NCBI GenBank assembly: GCA_046539045.1 | Contig: JBKHHU010000027.1 | Coordinates: 1-24,763, forward strand | Reading direction: 5' to 3' | From: JBKHHU01 sp046539045 | GTDB lineage: Bacteria > Planctomycetota > Phycisphaerae > SM23-33 | DNA: 24,763 bases | Shown here: positions 1-6,612 of the stretch, in pieces | How the letters are laid out: each line of letters begins with the position of its first letter | Numbering within the stretch: the stretch's first letter is position 1 | Translations under genes and position numbers: made by a program | The notes under the pieces: model-generated | What the model was told of the DNA's origin: nothing | What the model saw: the letters and a program-made list of their open reading frames with translations, nothing else | Databases searched by the model: none

Positions 1-35
1 GCCCGAAGCATGAACTGTTCGTGTACTGTCTCCAT
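1..35 (-). CDS. Possible 5' end of a leaderless gene leaving the window on the left
   Basis: A short open frame starts with ATG at 35 and reads METVHEQFMLR before the window ends. No Shine-Dalgarno precedes it. An extended -10 element (TGCTATACT, 51 to 43 on the minus strand) ends 7 nt before the A of the ATG, so the predicted transcription start falls on the start codon. That is the arrangement of a leaderless mRNA. Only 11 codons are visible, so family and function cannot be judged. It may equally be non-coding sequence behind a chance promoter. Confidence 0.22.
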   Translation of the reverse strand, partial: METVHEQFMLR

Positions 36-42
36 GCCGGGC

Positions 43-51
43 AGTATAGCA
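43..51 (-). promoter_or_regulatory. Extended -10 promoter element pointing left
   Basis: On the minus strand the sequence reads TGCTATACT, a TGn-type extended -10. The -35 position has no good match, which is tolerated for extended -10 promoters. It would transcribe out of the left edge, downstream of the xylA terminator. Confidence 0.35.
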
Positions 52-89
52 GAAATGGGCGCGCCAGGCTTCAACGGCCGCCCATCCCA

Positions 90-134
90 TAAAAACAACA
101 AGGGCGGCAGACCGCAGAGGCCCACCGCCCTTGT
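90..134 (-). terminator. Intrinsic terminator of xylA
   Basis: A perfect 10-bp stem (98-107 with 125-134, ACAAGGGCGG against its complement) encloses a 17-nt loop. On the minus strand it is followed by TGTTTTTATG. It begins 20 nt after the xylA stop codon, as expected for a Rho-independent terminator. Confidence 0.85.
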
Positions 135-153
135 CAGGTTTCTCTTATTGTCG

Positions 154-1467
154 TTACAGGATGAACTCGTTGACGATGTTCTCGAGCATCTCGACTCTGC
201 CGGAGGCATTGGCGTCGGAATCGCCCTTGTCCATCATGTACTTCTGCAGGTCGCCGAGGCCGAGCTTGCCGGCTTCGAAATCCGCACCGATCCCGCTGTC
301 GAAGCTATTGTACCGCTCCTTGACGAAGTCGCTCAGCCGCCCGTCCTTGGCGATGGCGGCGGCGATTTTCAGTCCGCGGGCGAAGCAGTCCATCGCCCCG
401 ACGTGGGCGTGGAACAGGTCGACCGGGTCGATGCTCTCGCGGGCGACGTGGGCGTCGAAGTTCAGCCCGCCGGTGGTGAACCCGCCGGCATTGAGGATCG
501 TCAGCATCGCGAAGGTCGCATCGTAAATGTCGGTCGGGAACTGGTCGGTATCCCAGCCGAGCAGCAGATCACCGCGGTTGGCGTCGACCGAGCCCAGCAG
601 CCCGTTGATCGCGGAGAATTCCAGCTCGTGGTGGAACGTGTGGCCGGCGAGGGTGGCGTGGTTGGCCTCGATGTTCAGCTTGAAATCGTCGGCCAGGCCG
701 TATTTCTGCAGGAAGCTATAGCAGGCGGCTGCGTCGGAATCGTACTGGTGCTTGGTCGGTTCCTTCGGTTTGGGCTCGATGTAGAACTGCCCGTCGAAAC
801 CGATCTGCTTCTTGTACTCGACGGCCATGTTCAGGAACCGCCCGAGGTGGTCCAGTTCGCGCTTCATGTCGGTGTTGAGCAGGCTCTTGTAGCCTTCCCG
901 GCCGCCCCAGAAGACGTACCCGGCTCCACCGAGCTCCTTGGTGACTTCCATGGCCTTGGAGACCTGCGCCCCGGCGTAGGCGACGACATCGGCGTTGCAG
1001 CTGGTGGCCGCTCCGTGCATGTACCGCGGATTGGTGAACGCATTGGCGGTGCCCCACAGGAGCTTCACGCCGGTGCGGTCCATTTCCTTCTTGATCAGGC
1101 CGACGATCTCGTCGAGGTTCCTGCAGCTCTCGGTGAAGTCCTTGCCTTCCGGGGCCACGTCGCGATCGTGGAAGCAGAAGAACTCCGCCCCGAGCTTCTC
1201 GCAGAACTCGAAGCAGGCCTGCACCTTGTTGCGGGCGGTTTCCATCGGATCGTCGGTCACCCAGGGCATCTTCCGCGTCTCGACGCCGAACGGATCGGCC
1301 CCGCCATTGCAGAACGAGTGCCAGTAGGCCACGCTGAACCGAAGGTGCTCGGCCATCGTCTTTCCGTCGACGACCTCTTCCGGATTGTAATGCTTGAACG
1401 CCAGCGGATTCTTCGAATCCGGACCTTCGAACTTGATCTTGTCCACGCCTTGGAAAAACTCGGCCAT
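154..1467 (-). CDS. xylA: Xylose isomerase
   Basis: Interconverts D-xylose and D-xylulose in the cytoplasm, the entry step of the isomerase pathway. The 437-aa product has the usual length of the long (class II) xylose isomerases. All catalytic landmarks are present: the ring-opening His in FHDRDVAPEG (H100/D103), the signature YVFWGGREGY (184-193), the metal-ligand block IEPKPKEPTKHQYD (E231), IEANHATLAGH (E267, H270), SVDANRGDLLLGWDTDQFPTD (D295, D306, D308) and NFDAH (D338). The start is chosen at 1467 because GGGAGG lies 5 nt upstream. An in-frame ATG at 1470 is only 2 nt from that site, and the one at 1482 precedes it. No xylulokinase or xylose transporter is adjacent, so the gene appears monocistronic, bounded by its own promoter and terminator. 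The XylR-like regulator in this window is about 20 kb away. Confidence 0.97.
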   Translation of the reverse strand: MAEFFQGVDKIKFEGPDSKNPLAFKHYNPEEVVDGKTMAEHLRFSVAYWHSFCNGGADPFGVETRKMPWVTDDPMETARNKVQACFEFCEKLGAEFFCFHDRDVAPEGKDFTESCRNLDEIVGLIKKEMDRTGVKLLWGTANAFTNPRYMHGAATSCNADVVAYAGAQVSKAMEVTKELGGAGYVFWGGREGYKSLLNTDMKRELDHLGRFLNMAVEYKKQIGFDGQFYIEPKPKEPTKHQYDSDAAACYSFLQKYGLADDFKLNIEANHATLAGHTFHHELEFSAINGLLGSVDANRGDLLLGWDTDQFPTDIYDATFAMLTILNAGGFTTGGLNFDAHVARESIDPVDLFHAHVGAMDCFARGLKIAAAIAKDGRLSDFVKERYNSFDSGIGADFEAGKLGLGDLQKYMMDKGDSDANASGRVEMLENIVNEFIL

Positions 1468-1541
1468 CATTGCCTCCCGCATCTGTCGCTGGTGGTAGTG
1501 TGTCTAGGAACCCGGCGTTCGAACCGCCCGCCGGTACCCGC

Positions 1542-1569
1542 ATTGTAACCGCGCCCGGTCGCAGGGCAA
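1542..1569 (-). promoter_or_regulatory. Probable sigma70-type promoter of xylA
   Basis: On the minus strand, TTGCCC (1569-1564), a 16-nt spacer and TACAAT (1547-1542) form a plausible -35/-10 pair. The predicted start near 1535 leaves a leader of about 68 nt before the xylA ATG at 1467. No clear operator palindrome overlaps it. Confidence 0.5.
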
Positions 1570-1680
1570 GCATTCATCAATGGTGGAGCAGCGACGGACG
1601 CTTTGCCGGCACGGCCCCCGCCGGGCCACAGCAGGTTTCTCGTGCGCCTCGACGCAAAGCCCGCTCAGGCAGAAACCGCA

Positions 1681-1708
1681 GAAAATCGGAGAAAATCGGA
1701 GAAATCAT
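1681..1708 (+). repeat. Tandem 10-bp direct repeats GAAAATCGGA
   Basis: Two perfect copies of GAAAATCGGA (1681-1690, 1691-1700) are followed by a partial third (GAAATCAT). The 10-bp period places each copy on the same helical face, as in some regulator sites. They lie between the divergent xylA and mutY promoters, inside the gene-free stretch 1468-1899. A similar string (GAAAAATCGGAG) occurs on the minus strand near 6243-6254. Function is not known. Confidence 0.5.
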
Positions 1709-1740
1709 GAACTTTCCCCGCCCGGCCGACGTCTAATCCC

Positions 1741-1788
1741 ATGAAGGCACAAAAGAAAAAACATCGCATGCTTCCTCCTCCTGTTTAG
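1741..1788 (+). CDS. Possible 15-codon mini-ORF ending in Pro-Pro-Pro-Val
   Basis: The frame reads MKAQKKKHRMLPPPV and stops at TAG. It is strongly basic in the first half and ends in a triple-proline stretch of the kind that stalls ribosomes and needs EF-P. An intrinsic terminator follows 13 nt later (1802-1834). No Shine-Dalgarno precedes the ATG, so translation would have to be leaderless or weak. It could also be a chance frame inside a noncoding RNA: the same bases carry CCTCCTCCT, and ACCTCCTT follows at 1793-1800, both complementary to Shine-Dalgarno sequences. Confidence 0.2.
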   Translation: MKAQKKKHRMLPPPV

Positions 1789-1801
1789 CCGAACCTCCTT
1801 G

Positions 1802-1834
1802 AGGGGGCGGGCCCTCGCGGCTCGCTCCCTTTTT
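1802..1834 (+). terminator. Intrinsic terminator upstream of mutY
   Basis: AGGGGGCG (1802-1809) pairs with CGCTCCCT (1823-1830), eight pairs including one G-U. The loop can add GCC/GGC pairs, and TTTTT follows directly at 1830-1834. It would end a plus-strand transcript covering the mini-ORF region just before the mutY promoter. No protein gene that obviously needs it lies upstream on this strand. Confidence 0.55.
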
Positions 1835-1861
1835 GTTTCCCTTCTCGGCGTGCGGTACAAT
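1833..1861 (+). promoter_or_regulatory. Probable promoter of mutY
   Basis: TTGTTT (1833-1838), a 17-nt spacer and TACAAT (1856-1861) give a good sigma70-type pair. The predicted start near 1868 leaves a leader of about 32 nt before the GTG at 1900. The -35 overlaps the T-run of the preceding terminator. Confidence 0.6.
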
Positions 1862-1899
1862 GCCCCGCACGACAGTCCAGCAGGAGTCCCCCCCCCGCC

Positions 1900-2973
1900 G
1901 TGGCAGAACCTCAGACAGAACGCATCCGGCAGTGTCTTACCGAGTGGTACTCCGTCCACCAGCGGGATCTGCCTTGGCGGAGAACCAGCGACCCGTACGC
2001 CATCTGGGTTTCGGAAACCATGCTCCAGCAGACGCGGGTGGCCACGGCCAGGGATTACTTCCGCCGCTTCCTGCAGCGGTTTCCCACGGTGGCGGACCTT
2101 GCCGATGCGCCGCTGGAGGATGTACTGAAGATCTGGGAGGGCCTGGGGTACTACTCGCGGGCCCGCAATCTTCACCGCGCGGCCCGCATGGTTGTCGATG
2201 AGTTCGACGGGCGACTGCCCGACACGGCAAATAAGCTCAAAACGCTGCCCGGGATCGGCAGGTACACCGCCGGGGCCGTCGCATCCATCGCCTTCGGACT
2301 CGACGAGCCGGTCCTGGACGGGAACGTCAAACGCGTTCTCTGCCGCGTCTACGCGATAGAAGAGGACCCCCGCAAGGCCGCGACGGAAAGGACGCTCTGG
2401 GACATCGCCAGAGACCTTGTTCCGCCCGGCAGGGCCGGTCTGTTCAACCAGGCGCTGATGGATCTGGGAGCGACCATCTGCACGCCGCGCAAGCCCGACT
2501 GCCCGAGATGCCCGCTGCAGAAACACTGTCTTGCGTTCGCGCGGAATCTGCAGGAACGCCTCCCGATCAAGCCGCCGCGGAAGAAGATCCCGCACCACAC
2601 CATCGTCGTGGGTCTGGTTTTCCGCGAAGGGAAGATCCTGATCGGGCGACGGCCGGTCTCAGCCATGCTCGGCGGGCTGTGGGAGTTCCCGGGCGGGAAG
2701 GTGGAGAAGGGCGAGAGCTTACTCGAGGCCCTGCACCGGGAGATTCGCGAGGAGGTCGGCCTGGAGATCGCCTCGCCGGAACTGCTGGTCGTGGTCAAGC
2801 ACGCGTACTCGCATTTCCGCATCACGCTGCACGCCTTCCGCTGCGAATACCGATCCGGAGACGCCCGCCCCATCGAGTGCGAGCAGGTGCGATGGGTCGC
2901 TCCGGCGGAGCTGGATTCGTTCCCGTTTCCGCGAGCCAACCGCCGGATCATCGAGGCACTGCAGGCAGGATAA
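1900..2973 (+). CDS. mutY: A/G-specific adenine DNA glycosylase with an intact Nudix-type C-terminal domain
   Basis: Removes adenine mispaired with 8-oxoguanine in base excision repair. The 357-aa protein has the HhH-GPD core with catalytic E39 (WVSETMLQQT) and D140 (VLDGNVKR), the hairpin LPGIGRYTAG (116-125), and a 4Fe-4S loop with C194, C201, C204 and C210 in the usual 6-2-5 spacing. Residues 230-350 form the MutT-like domain that reads 8-oxoG. A YSH triplet (303-305) sits where other MutYs have FSH. Unusually, the Nudix box at 266-288 is complete (G-x5-E-x7-REIREEVGL), whereas in the well-studied MutYs it is degenerate. The start is GTG. AGGAG (1882-1886) lies 13 nt upstream, separated by a run of nine C residues. 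The gene is apparently a single unit with its own promoter. Confidence 0.96.
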   Translation: MAEPQTERIRQCLTEWYSVHQRDLPWRRTSDPYAIWVSETMLQQTRVATARDYFRRFLQRFPTVADLADAPLEDVLKIWEGLGYYSRARNLHRAARMVVDEFDGRLPDTANKLKTLPGIGRYTAGAVASIAFGLDEPVLDGNVKRVLCRVYAIEEDPRKAATERTLWDIARDLVPPGRAGLFNQALMDLGATICTPRKPDCPRCPLQKHCLAFARNLQERLPIKPPRKKIPHHTIVVGLVFREGKILIGRRPVSAMLGGLWEFPGGKVEKGESLLEALHREIREEVGLEIASPELLVVVKHAYSHFRITLHAFRCEYRSGDARPIECEQVRWVAPAELDSFPFPRANRRIIEALQAG

Positions 2974-3108
2974 CTCCCTTGCGGGCGTCGGCCTTCTGTT
3001 CTACTTTCTGCTGTCTACTCTCTCCTGCTCTGTGCGGGTGGAGAGTTCCAGCCCGATCAGCCGATATTGATCAACTGGAGCGATTCAGCGCCATCCGCAG
3101 CGGATCGC
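2974..3108 (+). other. Intergenic stretch after mutY with a weak hairpin
   Basis: CTCTCC (3020-3025) can pair with GGAGAG (3040-3045) across a 14-nt loop. No T-run follows, so it is not a convincing terminator. Nothing else stands out before the next promoter. Confidence 0.25.
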
Positions 3109-3137
3109 TTGCAAGCTACTGCCCGCGTTGCAATAAT
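3109..3137 (+). promoter_or_regulatory. Probable promoter of the TPR lipoprotein gene
   Basis: TTGCAA (3109-3114), a 17-nt spacer and AATAAT (3132-3137) form a good pair. The predicted start is near 3144 and gives a leader of about 37 nt. The same TTGCAA -35 with a 17-nt spacer occurs in front of dnaN. Confidence 0.5.
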
Positions 3138-3180
3138 ACCACCGGAGCGAAACCGACCACTCGGTGAAGGAGTCTTATCC

Positions 3181-4176
3181 ATGAAATGCAAGATCGCCAG
3201 CATGCTGCCCGCCCTGTTCGTCGCGGGGCTGCTCACCGGCGGATGCGACGTACCGCCCGCCGCGCCCACACCGGCTGGACAGGAAAGCCTGGAGTTTATG
3301 CAGGTTTCCCCGGAGGACCAGGAGGAATTCCAGCTCGTCGCCGATCTGGAACAGTCCCGCCTGGATTACTACTATGCCCTGAAGACCCTCGAGACGTACT
3401 ACGAGCGGAACGGGAACCTGGACAAGCTGCAATGGGCCCGCCGGGAACTGAAGAACCTGCAGAAGGTGCAGACGTTCCAGTGGCAGGGGCTTCCCGAACC
3501 GGCATTGCCCGAAGGTCAGGACATCAACGATGCCGACGAGCGCCTGCTGGTTGAGGACGTCGTCACCGCCCGCAACGAATTCAGACGCAACCTTGATCAG
3601 GTGGAAGACTTCTACCAGGAGACGGGCCAGCAGTTCCGGCTGGAGGTCGTCCGCAACATGCAGGCGCGGTTCGATCCGGTTCGGACGTACATGTACTTCC
3701 TGGAGGCGGAGATCCCGGGCAGGGACCTGACCCCGCGGAAAGTGATCCCCGAAGCAGAACGGCTCTACGAGAAAGCCCGGCAGCAGTACAAAGAGGGCAA
3801 GGGCGCCCTGCGGACGTTCGTCACCACCGATTACCAGAAGATGCGCCAGGCACTGGGGACTTTCCGCGAACTGGTTCAGAAGTACCCGCAGAGCACGCGC
3901 ATCGCCGAAGCGGCCTACTACATCGGCGAAATCTACAAAGAGTACTTCAAGGAGAACATCCGCGCCGTCCACTGGTACGCCCGCGCGTATCAATGGGACC
4001 CGGACATCCAGCTCCCGGCCCGCTTCCAGGCAGCGACCGTCTGGGACATCCGCCTGCATCATCATTCCAAGGCGATAGAACTGTACCAGGCGGCGATTCG
4101 CCACGAGGATTTCAAGCCGACCAACGTGTGGTGGGCCAAGCGGCGCATCCGCCAGCTACGTCAGGCGAGACAGTAA
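3181..4176 (+). CDS. Secreted lipoprotein with TPR-like repeats, function unknown
   Basis: The 331-aa product begins with a lipoprotein-type signal peptide (MKCKIASMLPALFVAGLLTGGC). The predicted lipidated Cys is residue 22 and a Pro-rich linker follows. The lipobox (LLTGGC) is slightly atypical at -3. The middle is highly charged and helical. The C-terminal third (YQKMRQALGTFRELVQKYPQSTRIAEAAYYIGEIY and the YARAYQW/AIELYQAAIR segments) looks like TPR units of the kind seen in YbgF/BamD-like envelope proteins. The start at 3181 is chosen for AAGGAG 8 nt upstream and for the signal peptide; in-frame codons upstream are ignored. It is followed by a strong terminator, so it is probably monocistronic. 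No enzymatic domain is recognised. A scaffold role in the cell envelope is an inference from the repeats and the lipid anchor. Confidence 0.85.
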   Translation: MKCKIASMLPALFVAGLLTGGCDVPPAAPTPAGQESLEFMQVSPEDQEEFQLVADLEQSRLDYYYALKTLETYYERNGNLDKLQWARRELKNLQKVQTFQWQGLPEPALPEGQDINDADERLLVEDVVTARNEFRRNLDQVEDFYQETGQQFRLEVVRNMQARFDPVRTYMYFLEAEIPGRDLTPRKVIPEAERLYEKARQQYKEGKGALRTFVTTDYQKMRQALGTFRELVQKYPQSTRIAEAAYYIGEIYKEYFKENIRAVHWYARAYQWDPDIQLPARFQAATVWDIRLHHHSKAIELYQAAIRHEDFKPTNVWWAKRRIRQLRQARQ

Positions 4177-4224
4177 CAACTGCCCCAGCGGCCAGGCCCG
4201 CGACAATTGGTATCACACGCACTC

Positions 4225-4254
4225 GATGGCGGGTTCCGGACCCGCCATCTTTTA
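4225..4254 (+). terminator. Intrinsic terminator of the TPR lipoprotein gene
   Basis: A perfect 10-bp stem (GATGGCGGGT, 4225-4234, with 4240-4249) encloses the 5-nt loop TCCGG and is followed by TTTTA. It lies 48 nt after the stop codon. Confidence 0.88.
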
Positions 4255-4327
4255 TGGGCGCCCGGCCGATGCCGGCAGGCGTAACCGACAATCCTGAATT
4301 ACCGAAGCCCCGACCGGATGGGACGGT

Positions 4328-4333
4328 TATACT
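4328..4333 (+). promoter_or_regulatory. Possible -10 box for the DUF4159 gene
   Basis: TATACT lies 44 nt before the start codon. No good -35 is found at 16-18 nt, so only the -10 is supported. The predicted start would be near 4340. Confidence 0.3.
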
Positions 4334-4377
4334 CTACTGGTGACGGGTCCTGACGATTCAACCGGGAGGAGTCGGCG

Positions 4378-5904
4378 ATGGCAAAACGAGCACGAATCAT
4401 CCTGATGCTGCTTGCCGCGGCGGTTCTCTCCGCATTGGCACCTGCTGGGTTCGCGGAGTTCGACAACCCGAAGGCAAAGCAGCCGCCGCGAGCCAAGCCG
4501 CATCGCCGGTCGGCGGCCGAGGGCGTACCGCCCCTGCCGCTACCGGCTACGCCGCTGCGCCGCACCGAGCGCAAGCGTCAGCCCGCCCCGCCGGCACTGG
4601 TGGGAATGATCAACTTCTCCCAGCAGCAGTTCCGGATCGTCGACGGCAAACGCGTCGCTGCCGACGCCTTCCCCACCACGCAGATCGACATCGAACGCCT
4701 GATGGGGTTCGCGAACCATCGCCTGAAGATCCGCTACCGGTACGTGCCGACCTCTCTGGGCAAGTTCAGTTGGGATCCGCGGGAGCTGCCGCTGCTTTAC
4801 ATCACCGGCTGGACGCCGATGCCCAAGCTGGAGGATGCCCTGATCGACAAGCTGCGCCGCTACCTCTACGACGGCGGGACGCTGATCGTCCATGCCCAGT
4901 GCGGCCGACCGGAGTTCGTCAAAAGCGCCCGGGCACAGATCGCCCGTCTGTTCCCGAAACGCCCGCTGGGCCCCATCGACAGCGACTCGCCGCTGTTCCA
5001 CGCCTACTACAACATCAATGCGATGCGCGTCCGGAAGAACGCCGAACCTTTCAAGAAGATGCCCCCGTATCTGGAGGCGGTGTATCTCGGATGCAGGCCG
5101 GCGATCATCTTCAGCCCGATCGACCTGAACTGCGGCTGGGATGTCGTCAAGCACCCCATCCAGGGCGGGATCCTCTATCACCAGGAAGACGCGACGCAGC
5201 TGGGCGTGAACATCATCACCACTGTCCTGGCCAACCTGAAGTATGCCCGCAGCTGGGGCGTGAAGAAGGTGTTCCATGAGCAGGAAGACAGCACCCGCGA
5301 CCAACTGGTGATCGCTCAGGTGGTCCACGAGGGCGACTGGGACCCGACGCCTCACGGCCTGCCGAACCTGATGAAGTACGTGCAGAAGAACACCACGCTC
5401 AACGTGCAGTTCAAGCGCGAGCTGGTGGAACCGGCGAATCTGGACGTGTTCAAGCATCCGGTGCTGTACATGACCGGCCTGCGGGACTTCAAGCTGTCCG
5501 AGACCCAGGTCGCGCAGCTCCGGAAGTACCTCACCAGCGGGGGCGTGCTGGTAGCCGACGCCTCTGCCGGGCGGGCGGCGTTCGACAAGGCCTTCCGTAG
5601 GGAGATCAAGCGAGTTCTGCCGAAACAGACACTCGACCGGTTGCCCGCCGATAGCCCGCTGTACCAGATGCCCTACAAAATCCGGACGGTGGACTACTCC
5701 CGAATGCTCAAGGCCCAGCAGCCGGAGCTGAACGCTCCCACGCTGGAAGGCGTCCGGATCGACGGCCAGCTCGCGGTGATCTACTCACCGGTCGGACTCG
5801 CCAACGGCTGGGAGGATCTGGGTTTCGCATACAACCGCGGCTATGCGCCGTCGGATGCGGTACGGATCGGCGTGAACATCTTCGCCTATTCGCTGACCCA
5901 TTGA
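4378..5904 (+). CDS. Secreted protein with two tandem DUF4159-type domains
   Basis: The 508-aa product has a signal peptide (MAKRARIILMLLAAAVLSALAPAGFA), a Pro/Arg-rich linker (about 30-65), then two related domains. Each has an LYITG/LYMTG strand, a K/R-rich helix followed by LRRYLYDGGTLIVHAQCG or LRKYLTSGGVLVADASAG, a Phe-Arg/Lys-rich segment leading to LFPKRPLGPIDSDSPLF or VLPKQTLDRLPADSPLY, an AIIFSP/AVIYSP strand, and a C-terminal LGVNI/IGVNIF motif. This matches DUF4159, a family with a class I glutamine-amidotransferase-like fold, apparently duplicated. No catalytic Cys-His-Glu triad is evident. The second half of each repeat aligns best, which suggests an internal duplication. Strong SD GGGAGGAG with 6-nt spacing fixes the start. 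Function is unknown; such proteins often occur with VWA or MoxR-type genes, but none is adjacent here. Confidence 0.85.
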   Translation: MAKRARIILMLLAAAVLSALAPAGFAEFDNPKAKQPPRAKPHRRSAAEGVPPLPLPATPLRRTERKRQPAPPALVGMINFSQQQFRIVDGKRVAADAFPTTQIDIERLMGFANHRLKIRYRYVPTSLGKFSWDPRELPLLYITGWTPMPKLEDALIDKLRRYLYDGGTLIVHAQCGRPEFVKSARAQIARLFPKRPLGPIDSDSPLFHAYYNINAMRVRKNAEPFKKMPPYLEAVYLGCRPAIIFSPIDLNCGWDVVKHPIQGGILYHQEDATQLGVNIITTVLANLKYARSWGVKKVFHEQEDSTRDQLVIAQVVHEGDWDPTPHGLPNLMKYVQKNTTLNVQFKRELVEPANLDVFKHPVLYMTGLRDFKLSETQVAQLRKYLTSGGVLVADASAGRAAFDKAFRREIKRVLPKQTLDRLPADSPLYQMPYKIRTVDYSRMLKAQQPELNAPTLEGVRIDGQLAVIYSPVGLANGWEDLGFAYNRGYAPSDAVRIGVNIFAYSLTH

Positions 5905-6110
5905 CCATTCCACCGGCCGGACCGGAGGCGGGCGATGGAGCGCTCGGAGGAATTCCGAGTCCGGATGGGGGTAATTCGCAACCTGATTGGCCACTTGGGA
6001 CTTAGGACTCACGACACCGGAAGTCCCGCGCTCCGACCGCGCCGGAACTGCCCCAGAGACGCGGTCATCTCGTCCTCAAGGGGTCTCCCGCACCGCAACT
6101 CCCTCTCAGC
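5905..6110 (+). other. Gene-free stretch with two hairpins after the DUF4159 gene
   Basis: CTCGGA/TCCGAG (5943-5948 with 5954-5959) and GGGACTT/AAGTCCC (5997-6003 with 6021-6027) can form hairpins. Neither has a following T-run. A 95-codon frame from 5935 has a GGAGG 7 nt upstream, but its composition is not protein-like. The stretch may be 3' UTR. Confidence 0.3.
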
Positions 6111-6113
6111 GCA

Positions 6114-6157
6114 TAAAAACGGCCGACAGGGGAAAGGAGGACGAAACCCTGTCGGCC
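6114..6157 (-). terminator. Strong minus-strand hairpin terminator with an anti-SD loop
   Basis: An 11-bp perfect stem (GGCCGACAGGG, 6121-6131, with 6147-6157) encloses a 15-nt loop. On the minus strand it is followed by GTTTTTAT, the same tail as the xylA terminator. The minus-strand loop reads TTTCGTCCTCCTTTC, and CCTCCTTTC matches the anti-Shine-Dalgarno tail of 16S rRNA. No minus-strand protein gene lies upstream, so it may end a small RNA. On the plus strand the loop shows AAAGGAGGA instead, and no T-run follows. Confidence 0.6.
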
Positions 6158-6420
6158 GGAGGGACCTATTAGGAGGGAGGCCCCTCTCGCTCGCTCATTA
6201 CTATTATTCGGTCTTTTCCTAAATAATGTTCGACAAATCCGCTCCGATTTTTCAGATTTTGCCGGTAGCGTACGCAACTTCGGTCCCAGCAATCTTTTAC
6301 GCCTCCTGAATTTTCTACGAGTACGCTAAGTACCGTACATTTGAAGGCAATTTCGTGTAGGGCTGAAGCAGCTCCTCTGCAACTTTTGCCCGTATGGGGG
6401 GTTAGGCGAAGCTACAATTT
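6158..6420 (-). ncRNA. Possible small RNA region with CCTCC motifs (A/T-rich)
   Basis: This stretch is clearly more A/T-rich than its surroundings and has no credible reading frame. Read on the minus strand it carries CCTCCCTCCT and CCCTCC in the 30 nt before the terminator at 6114-6157, whose loop adds CCTCCTTT. Together these would make a transcript with three anti-SD motifs and an intrinsic terminator. No convincing promoter could be fixed. An alternative is that this is only regulatory or decayed sequence upstream of the beta-propeller gene. Confidence 0.25.
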
Positions 6421-6544
6421 CTATTTCGCCCGCAGCCGCTGCTCCTGCCCCTTCGGAGCCAGTACGCCGACTATCGGGCACGCTCCCACGGCGTTTCGGG
6501 GCAGGTCGCAGGAGAGGGTTTTGCCCGCATTGCAGGGGGAGAGT

Positions 6545-6573
6545 TTGAAATCGGCCGAAGCGGGGACAAGAAT
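6545..6573 (+). promoter_or_regulatory. Possible promoter of the propeller-oxidoreductase-zinc ribbon unit
   Basis: TTGAAA (6545-6550), a 17-nt spacer and AAGAAT (6568-6573) form an acceptable pair. The predicted start is near 6580, about 33 nt before the chosen ATG at 6613. The GGCGAA/TTCGCC hairpin at 6405-6430 lies well upstream. Confidence 0.4.
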
Positions 6574-6612
6574 TCCATGCAGAGCTTTATTGGTCCTTTG
6601 CTGGGAGTTCCC

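Noticed and set aside
10..1548. 512-codon open frame on the plus strand across xylA
   Set aside because: It is antisense to an intact xylose isomerase and its translation shows no family motifs; long antisense frames are common in GC-rich genes.
5935..6222. 95-codon frame with GGAGG 7 nt upstream
   Set aside because: Passes through several hairpins and the terminator; the translation is Arg/Pro/Ser-rich with no motif. Kept only as a weak possibility.
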